Notes: a model not told the origin generated them from the sequence alone. A stretch of DNA of 64,000 nucleotides from Bacteroidaceae bacterium (GCA_024398755.1 JAKSIQ010000003.1:34587-98586); one strand, 5' to 3'; numbered from the stretch's first letter, positions 31,426-40,833 are shown. Numbers and translations: made by a program.

Positions 31426-33369
31426 ATGAAAAAAATAACAGGAAAGCTTGCGGCCCCGGCTATTGCCGCTATTCTGTGGGCCATTCTGACATTCACTCAA
31501 AGTGAAGTCCTGCTTAAGACGAGTGACCTTTCACTGTTTCTCTTTGACTGGACATTTCTTAAAGAATCGTTCATGATACCAGGAGGATTTCTTGGATGGG
31601 CCGGATCATTCTTCACCCAATTCCTCTACATTCCATGGTTAGGTGCGCTTCTCTGGGTAGCCATGCTATATGCTGCCGGACATCTTACAGTCAGGGCTTT
31701 CGGAATACCTTCCAAACTGAAGGCTCTTGCCGCACTGCCCGTTGCAGCATTGGTAATTGCCAACATGTCACTCGGATATGGCATGTTCATAATGCGGCCG
31801 CAGGATTATTTCTTCGCCCCCACTTTGGGCTACCTTCTCATATTGGGAATAATTTCAGCCGTCAGGAAGGCTCCGCTGTTCTGGGAAAAAACAGCAATCA
31901 TTGCAGTTTCCGCAGCTGCCGGATTCATAGTTTCCGGAGTATTCGCTTTGGCAGGCACATTGGCCGCCGGCATATGCGTCCTGACAGAGGCCGATAATGA
32001 TTGTGCAGAAATGAACAATGGAAAGAAAACCGGAATTGCCATTCTGTCTCTTGCATTCTGCATAGCCGCACCGGTTCTTCTGTACGGTTGTTTCACACGT
32101 TACCGACTGGCCGACAGCTGGTCCATGGGGTTGCCATCAATATCAGATGATGAATGGACTGTCAGAATACGCCTGTCCTACTGGTTCATGTTAGGTCTTT
32201 CCCTGTTGTTTGCCGCTTTGATGCCGACGCTTAAGAAAGCCGTTGCAGCCAAATCAGATAAAGTGAGATTTGCGAATGTGGCAATCAGCATAATCGCTGT
32301 TTTATCTGTAGCCACATTCTGGTACAAGGACGCCAATTTCAAGGCTGAACTTAAAATGTCGCTTGCCGTTGACAGAAGTGACTGGGAAGAAGTCAACGAC
32401 ATATACAGGCAGGTGTCAACAAAACATCTGAACAGGGAAAAGAAAGCTCTTGAAAAGCGTAAAGCCGCCATATCCGTAACCGGCACCCCAGAGCAGGCAC
32501 AGTTTGTAGTCAAAGAATATGAAAAGTGTTTCTTCCAGCCTACAAGACTCATGGTCATGTTCCGTGATCTTGCGCTGCTCAAGCAGAACAAGGCGCTTGA
32601 TACGGCATTTACCATGCGTGACGGTGCGAAAGAGCAGAAATCACTGACTCAGATACCTATGGCATTTCAAGCAGGACGCCAGTTGTATATGCATTACGGG
32701 CTTGTAAACATGGCATACCGCTGGTGCCTTGAGGACCAGGTAGAACATGGTTGGAGTTATGGCACCCTCAGATATATGGCCGCGTATGCCACTCTCTTGA
32801 ACGAGACCGAATTTGCAGCCAAATACCTTGGCAAACTTGACAGGACATTATTCCACCGCAATTGGAGCCGCAAACAGCGTCCGCTTTCAGCTGACATTCA
32901 GAAAATGTCGCAGGAACTGCCATATCGTGAAATAATTCCATACATGAGCTTCTCTGACCGTATGTCAAACGATCTCGTCAAATGCGAAACATACATAATG
33001 AAGCATTTTGCCGAAGACCGTGATGCCGTTGCCTCTCCTGAGTTTGACAGGGCAGCACTGCTGTGGGCCATGCGGACACAGAATATAAATCTTTTCTGGA
33101 AGGCTCTTTCACAATACCTCAGCACAGCATCTGACATAAATCTTCCCAAACATGTTCAGGAAGCTGTGATTCTTTACAGCAATCTGGAAAAGGAAGATCT
33201 GGGTATTCCGATTGACAAGTCCGTCAAAGACAGCTACGCTGTATTCAATGAGTATTTCCAACACGCAAGGTTCTCCTGTGAAGCCGAAATGCCGGCCTCA
33301 GTATGGTTCAAATTCGGGAATACCTACTACTATTATTATTATTTCATTCGTGGTCTTCAGACCTTCTGA
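31426..33369 (+). CDS. DUF6057-like polytopic membrane protein, copy 2
   Basis: The 647-residue protein is a paralog of copy 1 along its whole length: the same N-terminal loop (FLFDWTFLKESFMIPGG), PQDYFFAPTLGYLL, a similar membrane block and a matching helical C-terminal part (RWCLEDQVEHGWSYG versus RWCLEN-type text in copy 1). It ends with FGNTYYYYYYF. It lies 10 bases after the first lipoprotein and 9 bases before the second, so the four genes read as two consecutive membrane-plus-lipoprotein modules in a single operon. Function unknown. Confidence 0.82.
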   Translation: MKKITGKLAAPAIAAILWAILTFTQSEVLLKTSDLSLFLFDWTFLKESFMIPGGFLGWAGSFFTQFLYIPWLGALLWVAMLYAAGHLTVRAFGIPSKLKALAALPVAALVIANMSLGYGMFIMRPQDYFFAPTLGYLLILGIISAVRKAPLFWEKTAIIAVSAAAGFIVSGVFALAGTLAAGICVLTEADNDCAEMNNGKKTGIAILSLAFCIAAPVLLYGCFTRYRLADSWSMGLPSISDDEWTVRIRLSYWFMLGLSLLFAALMPTLKKAVAAKSDKVRFANVAISIIAVLSVATFWYKDANFKAELKMSLAVDRSDWEEVNDIYRQVSTKHLNREKKALEKRKAAISVTGTPEQAQFVVKEYEKCFFQPTRLMVMFRDLALLKQNKALDTAFTMRDGAKEQKSLTQIPMAFQAGRQLYMHYGLVNMAYRWCLEDQVEHGWSYGTLRYMAAYATLLNETEFAAKYLGKLDRTLFHRNWSRKQRPLSADIQKMSQELPYREIIPYMSFSDRMSNDLVKCETYIMKHFAEDRDAVASPEFDRAALLWAMRTQNINLFWKALSQYLSTASDINLPKHVQEAVILYSNLEKEDLGIPIDKSVKDSYAVFNEYFQHARFSCEAEMPASVWFKFGNTYYYYYYFIRGLQTF

Positions 33370-33378
33370 ATCTAGAAT

Positions 33379-34977
33379 ATGAAAAAAATTGCCCTATACC
33401 TATGTGTAATACTGTCAGTTGCAGCCTGCGCCGACAGTCCAAAAGGAAATTTGGTGAAAATAGGAGAAAGCGTCTGTATCTTCCCTGATTACAGCGAGGT
33501 CACCATTCCCCGTAACATCGCCCCCACAAACTTCGTTATTGACAACGATGCAGACGCATACCGCACCATATTGACAAACGGAGATGTTTCAGTAACAAAA
33601 TCCGGCCGTAAAATATGTTTCGGCAGCAAAGACTGGAACAGACTCACAAACGGAACCGGGAATGCCATATCAGTTCAGATCCAATTGAAGAAAGGCGCCC
33701 AGTGGGGAGCTTTGGAACCTTTCAACATATATCTCAGCGACGATTCCATTGACCAGTATATAACATACCGCAGAATTCCTGTAGCCGTTGAATCATACGA
33801 AATACTTGACATGTGCCAACGCGACATCACGAATTTCAAGGAAAAGATCTTCTTTTCCAACACCATGGTACAGGATAACGAAAGCGGCACCTGCGTCAAC
33901 TGCCATCACTGCGGCAATTACAGCGCAAGCAAAATGCAGTTTCACGTACGCCAGTTCAAAGGCGGCACGGTACTGGCCATTAACGGGGAACTCAGAAAGG
34001 TCAACATGAAGACCGATTCCACCATGTCGGCCGGAGTCTATCCTTCATGGCATCCGACGCACGACTACATTGCATACTCCAACAACAAGACACACCAGTC
34101 TGTCCACGCCATGAGTCATGACAAGCTTGAAGTCATTGACGAAGAGAATGACATTATTCTGTACAATATCAATGAAAATGCCGTAAGCCCCATTGAAACC
34201 GATTCAAGCGAGCTGGAATGTTTCCCTGCATGGAGCGCAGACGGACGCACCCTGTATTATGTTTCCGCCCATTATGAGGCCCCATTCGGACCGGAACGCA
34301 AGAGCAGGATATTCCTTGACCGCAAAAATCTCCATTTCAATCTGTATGCAAAGCCATTCAATCCGGACACCAGAACATGGGGGCCGCATTATCTGGTTTA
34401 TGATGCCGAAGCGGCAGACAGCAGCATGACATGGCCACGTCTGTCACCTGACGGACGCTACATGATGACCTGCATCAGCACTCACGGCATTTTCCCAATA
34501 GACCAGATTGCATCAGATCTGTTCATATTCGATTTCAAGAACGGCACTGCCAGAAAAGCCACAGAAATAAACAGCCAATACGCCGAGAGTTACCATGTCT
34601 GGTCAAGCAACAGCAAATGGATAATGTGGAGTACCCGTCGTGAAGACGGCGTGCATACACGTCTTTACTTCAGCCACATTGATGAGAATGGAAACTTCTC
34701 CAAACCGTTCGCATTGCCACAGAAGAATCCGGAATTCAACAGAACCAACCTGTTCGCGTTCAATATTCCGGAATTCATGACCGAACCCATAGGCATCAGC
34801 GCCAGAGAATTCGCCGAATTCATATCTGAAAACGATGCCGTACCGGCCGCATTCGAATCAAAGCGCGAAACCGATGAATCAGGCGTTCTCATTACCACAG
34901 ATTACAGAGTTGACGGCACGACCAGCGCATCGGCTATCGGCAAAGGTCAGGCATCCGAAGAAATGTACCTGCACTAA
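33379..34977 (+). CDS. Lipoprotein with CxxCH motif and TolB-like propeller, copy 2
   Basis: The 532-residue product has a lipoprotein signal ending VAACADS. It matches copy 1 nearly position by position in the central region: IFFSNTMVQDN, GTCVNCHHCGNY (CxxCH kept), MQFHVRQ, YPSWHPTHDYIAYSNNKTH, ECFPAWSADGRTLYYVS and CISTHGIFPIDQIASDLF. The C-terminal AAFESKRETDESG is also kept, with a slightly longer tail. The strong conservation of the CxxCH and the Met-Gln-Phe-His that follows suggests a functional site rather than chance. The amidase gene begins 12 bases downstream. Confidence 0.82.
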   Translation: MKKIALYLCVILSVAACADSPKGNLVKIGESVCIFPDYSEVTIPRNIAPTNFVIDNDADAYRTILTNGDVSVTKSGRKICFGSKDWNRLTNGTGNAISVQIQLKKGAQWGALEPFNIYLSDDSIDQYITYRRIPVAVESYEILDMCQRDITNFKEKIFFSNTMVQDNESGTCVNCHHCGNYSASKMQFHVRQFKGGTVLAINGELRKVNMKTDSTMSAGVYPSWHPTHDYIAYSNNKTHQSVHAMSHDKLEVIDEENDIILYNINENAVSPIETDSSELECFPAWSADGRTLYYVSAHYEAPFGPERKSRIFLDRKNLHFNLYAKPFNPDTRTWGPHYLVYDAEAADSSMTWPRLSPDGRYMMTCISTHGIFPIDQIASDLFIFDFKNGTARKATEINSQYAESYHVWSSNSKWIMWSTRREDGVHTRLYFSHIDENGNFSKPFALPQKNPEFNRTNLFAFNIPEFMTEPIGISAREFAEFISENDAVPAAFESKRETDESGVLITTDYRVDGTTSASAIGKGQASEEMYLH

Positions 34978-34989
34978 AAGTCAATCGGG

Positions 34990-36075
34990 ATGAGAAAACT
35001 ATTCATATTCATATTCATTTCATTTGCAGCCCCGCTTACTGCGGCGGCACAACAGGCAAAGGCAAAGGACAAGTTCATTCTGGTGATTGACGCCGGACAC
35101 GGAGGGAAGGATCCGGGTGCTGTCAATGGAAAAAGCTACGAAAAGGACATCAATCTTGATGTTGCACTTGAGCTTGGCAGACTTATTGAAAAGGAATGTA
35201 AAGATGTGCAGGTCATATATACCCGTAAGACGGATGTATTTGTTGAATTGTACAAGCGTGCGGAAATAGCGAACAAGGCGAAAGCCAATCTATTCATATC
35301 AATTCACACCAATTCATCAAAATCCAAATCGGCCTATGGAGCCGAAACATATCTGCTGGGAGTTGAAGCAGACCGCACCAGCGCGAACCTGAATGCCGCC
35401 ATTGCAGAGAACAACGCCGTCATATATGAAAGCGATTACGAGACCCGCTATGAAGGCTATGATCCTAACAGTCCGGAAAGCATGATCATTTTTGAATTCC
35501 TTCAGAATGAGTATCAGAGCGAAAGTCAGAAAATGGCCATTCTTGTCCAGAACCAGATGACAGGATTCGGAGGCCGGCCGGACCGTGGAGTCCACCAGGC
35601 CGGATATCTTGTCCTTTGGAAAAATGCCATGCCAAGCATATTGGTGGAATTGGGATTCATATCCAACACGGACGAATGCAGATATCTGTGCTCTACCGAA
35701 GGAAAAAACAAGATGGCAGAATGCCTGAAACGGGCTTTCGTATCTTATCTGGAAGACAGCCGCAAACAGGACAACAAAGCCAATATCGTCAATATCGTCG
35801 ATAACGTCAATAACGTCAATAACGTCAATGACGGCAATGACGATCAGACAATATATCGCATCCAATTTATGACAAGCGGTTCCAGGCTTAAGGATAATGA
35901 CAAAAGGTTTGATGGTCTGGAGCGGATATGGACATATTCAGAAGGTTCTCTAATCAAATACACCTGCTTTGGAGACACGGACCAGAATCAGGTTAAAGCC
36001 AAACTATCACAAGTCAGAAAAAAGTATCCGGATGCATTTATCGTCAAATTCAAGGGTGGTGAAAAAATAAAATGA
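34990..36075 (+). CDS. N-acetylmuramoyl-L-alanine amidase
   Basis: The 361-residue protein has a signal peptide (ending LTAAAQQ). The catalytic amidase_3 domain spans about residues 27-255: VIDAGHGGKDPGA near 34, YEKDINL with the second zinc ligand, NLFISIHTNSS near 105 and LVELGFISNTDE near 217. All zinc-binding marks are present. A repetitive Asn-rich linker (9-bp DNA repeats) follows, then a C-terminal stretch from TIYRIQFMTSG to FIVKFKGG that looks like a SPOR-type peptidoglycan-binding domain. It cleaves the peptide side chain from glycan during cell separation. It is the last gene of the DUF6057-like operon. Confidence 0.92.
   Translation: MRKLFIFIFISFAAPLTAAAQQAKAKDKFILVIDAGHGGKDPGAVNGKSYEKDINLDVALELGRLIEKECKDVQVIYTRKTDVFVELYKRAEIANKAKANLFISIHTNSSKSKSAYGAETYLLGVEADRTSANLNAAIAENNAVIYESDYETRYEGYDPNSPESMIIFEFLQNEYQSESQKMAILVQNQMTGFGGRPDRGVHQAGYLVLWKNAMPSILVELGFISNTDECRYLCSTEGKNKMAECLKRAFVSYLEDSRKQDNKANIVNIVDNVNNVNNVNDGNDDQTIYRIQFMTSGSRLKDNDKRFDGLERIWTYSEGSLIKYTCFGDTDQNQVKAKLSQVRKKYPDAFIVKFKGGEKIK
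35782..35844 (+). repeat. Seven 9-bp tandem units in the amidase linker
   Basis: Seven consecutive 9-base units (variants of AATAACGTC) encode NIV, NIV, DNV, NNV, NNV, NDG and NDD between the amidase and SPOR-like domains. The unit length preserves frame, so slippage can change linker length without inactivating the protein. Confidence 0.85.
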
Positions 36076-36432
36076 ATCAGGCATTCCCGCTGTATTCCAT
36101 TTTAGATTTCGTCTAATTAGTGCCCTTGATAAGGCTTTAACATTTTAGAAAATAAAACACGTGTCCAACGGCACTGAATTAAAGGTCCAAGCATCTGGAC
36201 AAACGTGGCATCACCAAGTTATCAACAGGTTAAATAACTGCTATTCAACAACTTGATAAAATGCAATAGGCTCTTTTCAACACAATTATAAAGATTATTC
36301 AAGTCGTTCAAAACCAATACATTATAAACCCTGACATTTCATCATTGATTTTGTGATTTTGTCAAATGAAATAAGATTTTCAATTTTGCAAACGCAAGTC
36401 GAAACAAACAAACGGAAGCATATTAGACACTC
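36076..36432. other. 357-base AT-rich gap with a degenerate DnaA-box cluster
   Basis: No gene is visible. Between 36219 and 36282 there are four 9-mers close to TTATCCACA: TTATCAACA (36219-36227), TATTCAACA (36242-36250), TTATCAAGT on the minus strand (36252-36260) and TTTTCAACA (36274-36282). The first differs from the consensus at one position. The cluster could serve dnaA autoregulation or form part of the replication origin. The dnaA promoter lies in the right part of the gap. Confidence 0.5.
36357..36388 (+). promoter_or_regulatory. Putative dnaA promoter
   Basis: A TTTTG at 36357-36361, a 19-base spacer and CAATTTTG at 36381-36388 fit the Bacteroidota pattern with one mismatch in the -7. 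The dnaA ATG is 44 bases further on. Confidence 0.5.
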
Positions 36433-37833
36433 ATGTCAGAAACTGAACTACAAAAGAAATGGGAGCTGTGCCTGGATTTCATCCGGGACAACGTTTCAAA
36501 GCCTGTCTTTGAAACGTGGTTCACAGTCATATCACCCGTTTCCATGATTCAGGGAGAACTGACACTTCAGGTTCCCAGCGCTTTCGTCTGCGAGTATCTG
36601 GAACAGAATTGTCTCGGAGTAATCAAATCCGCTCTGACAAAAATTTTCGGAGCCGGTACAAAGCTTGTCTATGAAATTGTAACAGACAAAAAGCATGGAC
36701 TTTCACGCAGCGAAAGTTCCCAAGGTCTTGACAGCACCGCAATAAAGTCAGTACAGCATATTGACAACAAGGCTCCAAAAGAATCAGACGCCCCACTGGT
36801 ACAGGATCTTGATCCGAATCTTGACTCAAACTACCGTTTTGAGAATTTTGTCGAAGGCTGCAGCAACAGACTGGCAAGAACGGCAGCAGAAAGCATCGCT
36901 CTCAATCCTGCGGGCACAGCTTTCAATCCTCTGTTCCTATACGGAGCATCCGGAGTAGGAAAGACGCACCTTGTCAATGCAATAGGTATGAAAGTGCGGG
37001 AGCTCCATCCTGAACTTAGAGTTCTCTATATTTCCGCTCATCTTTTCATGGTGCAGTACGTGGACTCGGTAAAGAACAATTCAACCAACGACTTCATACA
37101 TTTCTACCAGACAATAGATGTTCTGATTATTGATGACATGCAGGAAATGGCCGGCCAGCCAAAGACACAGAACACATTCTTCCATATCTTCAACCATCTG
37201 CACCTTAACCACAAGCAGATTATCATGACCAGCGACCGTTCGCCCAAGGACATGAAGGATCTTGAAGAAAGGCTTGTAACCCGCTTCAAATGGGGTCTGG
37301 TAGCAGAACTGGAAAGGCCGGATGCCAAACTGCGAATAGATATTTTGAAAGAGAAGACCCGTCGCGACGGATTGAATTTCCCTATGCCGGTAATTGACTA
37401 TCTTGCCAATGCCATAACGGACAATGTCCGTGATCTGGAAGGTGCGATAGTATCAATCATGGCACATTCCACAATTTACGGCCGCGATATTGACATTAAT
37501 CTGGCACGTGCCGTCCTGGAACGCACCCAAATGTTTGAGCGCAAGCCCATAACCATTGACGATATAATCTCAAAGGTATGCGAATACTATTCCGTTTCAC
37601 CTGAATCCATCCAATCAAAATCAAGGAAACACGAAATAGTTCAGGCGCGTCAGATAAGCATGTTCCTTGCTAACAAATATCTCGATTACTCCACATCAAA
37701 AATTGGAGCATACATTGGCAAGAGGGATCATGCGACAGTCCTTCATGCTTTTGGAATGGTCAGAGACCAGATTCAGATTGACAAGAATTTCAAGGCTGAT
37801 ATCGAGAACATTGAAAGCAGCCTTCGCTGTTAA
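36433..37833 (+). CDS. dnaA: Chromosomal replication initiator protein DnaA
   Basis: The 466-residue protein binds origin boxes and opens DNA at replication start. The N-terminal domain I (LQKKWELCLDFIRDNVS) interacts with partners. A linker rich in Ser, Asp and Lys spans about 86-132. The AAA+ ATPase has Walker A GASGVGKTH at 171-179 and Walker B VLIIDDMQEM. The C-terminal helix-turn-helix domain carries the DnaA signature around GKRDHATVLHAF. Length and domain order are normal. The 3' end overlaps folB on the other strand by 4 bases. Confidence 0.98.
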   Translation: MSETELQKKWELCLDFIRDNVSKPVFETWFTVISPVSMIQGELTLQVPSAFVCEYLEQNCLGVIKSALTKIFGAGTKLVYEIVTDKKHGLSRSESSQGLDSTAIKSVQHIDNKAPKESDAPLVQDLDPNLDSNYRFENFVEGCSNRLARTAAESIALNPAGTAFNPLFLYGASGVGKTHLVNAIGMKVRELHPELRVLYISAHLFMVQYVDSVKNNSTNDFIHFYQTIDVLIIDDMQEMAGQPKTQNTFFHIFNHLHLNHKQIIMTSDRSPKDMKDLEERLVTRFKWGLVAELERPDAKLRIDILKEKTRRDGLNFPMPVIDYLANAITDNVRDLEGAIVSIMAHSTIYGRDIDINLARAVLERTQMFERKPITIDDIISKVCEYYSVSPESIQSKSRKHEIVQARQISMFLANKYLDYSTSKIGAYIGKRDHATVLHAFGMVRDQIQIDKNFKADIENIESSLRC

Positions 37834-38201
37834 TTCCTTTTTGCCACAAGTTTGAACGACGAACTCACTGCAGCGGCTGCTACAGGGGGATTCACTTTAC
37901 TGATCTTGACCGACAGAACTGCAATCTGTCCGAATGAGTCAAATATTCTGCGCGCGATTCTTCCGGCAACATGTTCCAGCAAATTGCTGGGAATCTGCAT
38001 CTCCTCTTTTACAACACTGACAACAGAAGCATAATTGACAGTGCCTTCCAGATTGTCTGTTGCAACAGCCGTGTCCGCTCTGAGTTCCATATCAATGTCA
38101 ACCAGATACCATGCCCCTACAACGCGTTCCTGCGGTTCTACGCCATGATAGGCATAGAACCGCAGTCCGTTGACAGATAATGTCTGCTGTAAAATCTCCA
38201 T
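37830..38201 (-). CDS. folB: Dihydroneopterin aldolase
   Basis: The 123-residue enzyme cleaves dihydroneopterin to the hydroxymethylpterin used in folate synthesis. LRFYAYHGVEPQE at the N-terminus, NYASVV in the middle, LLEHVAGRIARRIF and the C-terminal SKVNPPV are the usual marks, including the catalytic lysine. The start is 3 bases from the stop of nrdJ upstream. FolP, which uses the downstream product, is encoded at 60.3-61.1 kb. Confidence 0.94.
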   Translation of the reverse strand: MEILQQTLSVNGLRFYAYHGVEPQERVVGAWYLVDIDMELRADTAVATDNLEGTVNYASVVSVVKEEMQIPSNLLEHVAGRIARRIFDSFGQIAVLSVKISKVNPPVAAAAVSSSFKLVAKRN

Positions 38202-38204
38202 CTA

Positions 38205-40784
38205 TCAGCCGCAACGTGAAGAACCGCAATTCTGGCAGATCAGGCAACCTTCCTGATATACAAGAGATTCGCTGCCGCATACAGAGCACTTTTCACCCTT
38301 TACAACAGTACCGTCAAGTACGTATTTCTTAAGGGCACGCTCAACGCCGTTCTTCCAGTTGTTGATATTCTCGCTTCCAAGATCAAGAGAAGCGATAAGC
38401 TTCATACAAAGGTCTATAGGCATCTGATAACGGAGGACACCCGATATAAGCTTTGCGTAATTCCAGTACTCCTTGTCAAACTTCTCGCTCAAGCCTTCAA
38501 TGGTGACCTTGTATCCGCGTTTGTTGACAAACTGGAAGTCATAACGCTTGTTGCCGTCTTCGTCTATGTTCTTGATAATCCAGCCGCGTTCAACCGTCTT
38601 CGGTAATGCGATACCTTCTTCATCGTCCTGAAGACCGGTAAATATTTCGTAAGGACGGCCATTCAGTATTCCAACGAAGGCAACCCACTTTTCCTTGTTG
38701 TTCTGGAAGCGCACCACATCGGCTTCAAGAATACGCGGACGGGTCTCAACCACTTCACGTGGATGACAGTCACCCGGAGCCATGAGCGGTTCCTTGGTAT
38801 CCTTCTTTGCCACATCCTTCTTTTCTCCCTTGACATCAACCAGGACACCGTCACGTGAGCCTTCTCTATATACGGTACAGCCCTTGCAACCGCTTCTCCA
38901 GGCCTCAACATACAGCTCGCCTACAAGTTCCTCGCTGACATCGGCCGGCAAATTGATTGTCACACTGATTGAGTGATCAACCCATTTCTGCAGACGGCCC
39001 TGCATTCTGACCTTGTTAAGCCAATCCACATCCTGTGCGGTGGCCTTATAATAAGGTGAGCGGGCAACCATGTCATCAATCTCCTCGGGAGTGAACTTCT
39101 GCGACGGATCAATGCCGTTAGCCTTCATCCAGTCCACGAACTTGTGGTGGAATACCACAAACTCTTCAAATGCATCGCCATTTTCATCGGTGAAAGTCAC
39201 GTTGGCATTTTCGTCTTCACGGTTCACCTTACGACGGCGCTTGTAAACGGGCATGAATACAGGTTCCAGGCCCGATGTAGTCTGCGTCATAAGACTTACA
39301 GTACCTGTAGGAGCTATGGTAAGACATGCAATATTGCGGCGGCCGTATTTCTTCATGTCTTCATAGAGCTTGGCATCAGCTTCCTTCAGACGCAGTATGA
39401 ACGGATTGTTCTGCTCACGCTTCCAGTCAAACACTTCGAATGCGCCACGCTCCTTAGCCATATTGACCGATGAACGGTATGCTTCAAGAGCCAAGGTACG
39501 CTGAACCTTTTCGGCGAACTCAGTAGCTTCCTCGGTACCATAGCGCAAGCCCATTGCTGCCAGCATATCGCCTTCGGCTGTTATACCCACACCGGTACGG
39601 CGGCCCATAAGGCTCTTGCGCATGATCTTTTCCCACAGACGCTTTTCGGTAAATTTTGTCTCATCATTTTCCGGATCACTTTCAATCTTGGCCTGAATCA
39701 TGTCAATCTTCTCAATCTCCAGATCAATGATGTCGTCCATGATACGCTGTGCCACTGCCACATGCTGCTTGAAAAGATCAAAATCAAAGCTGGCCTTTGC
39801 AGTGAACGGATTTCTGACGTACGAGAACAGATTTATGGCAAGCAGTCGGCAGCTGTCGTATGGGCAGAGCGGAATCTCACCACACGGGTTGGTACTTACA
39901 GTACGGAAGCCCAGATCGGCATAGCAGTCAGGAACAGACTCGCGAAGTATGGTATCCCAGAACAGTACACCCGGTTCAGCGCTTTTCCAGGCATTGTGAA
40001 CAATCTTCTTCCAAAGCTGTGAAGCATCCACATCACGTGTGAACTTCGGATCTTTTGAATCAATCGGATAAGTCTGCACGTATGTTTTTCCTTCAATTGC
40101 CGACTTCATGAATTCATCGTCAATCTTGACCGATACGTTTGCGCCGGTAACCTTACCACTGGTCATCTTCGCATCGATGAAAGACTCGGAATCAGGATGT
40201 TTGATTGAAACGCTCAGCATCAGCGCGCCACGGCGTCCGTCCTGTGCCACCTCACGGGTTGAGTTTGAGAAACGTTCCATGAATGGAACCAGGCCGGTCG
40301 ATGTCAAAGCCGAATTCTTGACAGGAGATCCTTTCGGACGTATATGTGACAGATCATGGCCAACACCGCCACGACGTTTCATAAGCTGCACCTGTTCCTC
40401 GTCAGTCTTCATGATGGCACCATACGAGTCAGATGAACCTTCATCATTACCTATGACGAAACAGTTTGAAAGAGAAGCAATCTGATAGTTATTGCCGATG
40501 CCGGTCATAGGGCTGCCCTGAGGCACAATATACTTGAAACCGGACAGAAGTTCATGCAGTTTGCCGGCATCCATCGGATTGGAATACTTCTTTTCAATAC
40601 GCGCAATCTCGTTGGCTATTCTCCAATGCATGTCATCAGGAGTCTTCTCGTAGATATTGCCGAACGAGTCCTTAACCGCATACTTGTTTACCCAGACTTT
40701 GGCTGCCAGTTCATCGCCGCCAAAGTAATCTACCGAAGCCTTGAAAGCTTCATCAAAAGAATAGGTCTGTTTTTTCTCACTCAT
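38205..40784 (-). CDS. nrdJ: Adenosylcobalamin-dependent (class II) ribonucleotide reductase
   Basis: The 859-residue enzyme makes deoxyribonucleotides with a B12-generated radical and needs no oxygen. Family marks include STNPCGEIPLCPYDSCRLLAINL-like text split across residues 300-320, the barrel motif APTGTVSLMTQTTSGLEP, and SVTINLP near 650. The C-terminal 30 residues hold a zinc-ribbon-like block (CSVCGS, then CLICQNCG) and end in RCG. The length is typical of the Bacteroidales enzyme. folB follows after 3 bases. I looked for a cobalamin riboswitch upstream and found none. Confidence 0.95.
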   Translation of the reverse strand: MSEKKQTYSFDEAFKASVDYFGGDELAAKVWVNKYAVKDSFGNIYEKTPDDMHWRIANEIARIEKKYSNPMDAGKLHELLSGFKYIVPQGSPMTGIGNNYQIASLSNCFVIGNDEGSSDSYGAIMKTDEEQVQLMKRRGGVGHDLSHIRPKGSPVKNSALTSTGLVPFMERFSNSTREVAQDGRRGALMLSVSIKHPDSESFIDAKMTSGKVTGANVSVKIDDEFMKSAIEGKTYVQTYPIDSKDPKFTRDVDASQLWKKIVHNAWKSAEPGVLFWDTILRESVPDCYADLGFRTVSTNPCGEIPLCPYDSCRLLAINLFSYVRNPFTAKASFDFDLFKQHVAVAQRIMDDIIDLEIEKIDMIQAKIESDPENDETKFTEKRLWEKIMRKSLMGRRTGVGITAEGDMLAAMGLRYGTEEATEFAEKVQRTLALEAYRSSVNMAKERGAFEVFDWKREQNNPFILRLKEADAKLYEDMKKYGRRNIACLTIAPTGTVSLMTQTTSGLEPVFMPVYKRRRKVNREDENANVTFTDENGDAFEEFVVFHHKFVDWMKANGIDPSQKFTPEEIDDMVARSPYYKATAQDVDWLNKVRMQGRLQKWVDHSISVTINLPADVSEELVGELYVEAWRSGCKGCTVYREGSRDGVLVDVKGEKKDVAKKDTKEPLMAPGDCHPREVVETRPRILEADVVRFQNNKEKWVAFVGILNGRPYEIFTGLQDDEEGIALPKTVERGWIIKNIDEDGNKRYDFQFVNKRGYKVTIEGLSEKFDKEYWNYAKLISGVLRYQMPIDLCMKLIASLDLGSENINNWKNGVERALKKYVLDGTVVKGEKCSVCGSESLVYQEGCLICQNCGSSRCG

Positions 40785-40833
40785 ATTATATTGTCTTTTC
40801 TGATTATGCAGTCATCGCAGCCGAAGCCGGTTG

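Noticed and set aside
35782-35844. Short regular repeats as a possible CRISPR array
   Set aside because: Units are 9 bases with no spacers and stay in frame in the amidase gene.
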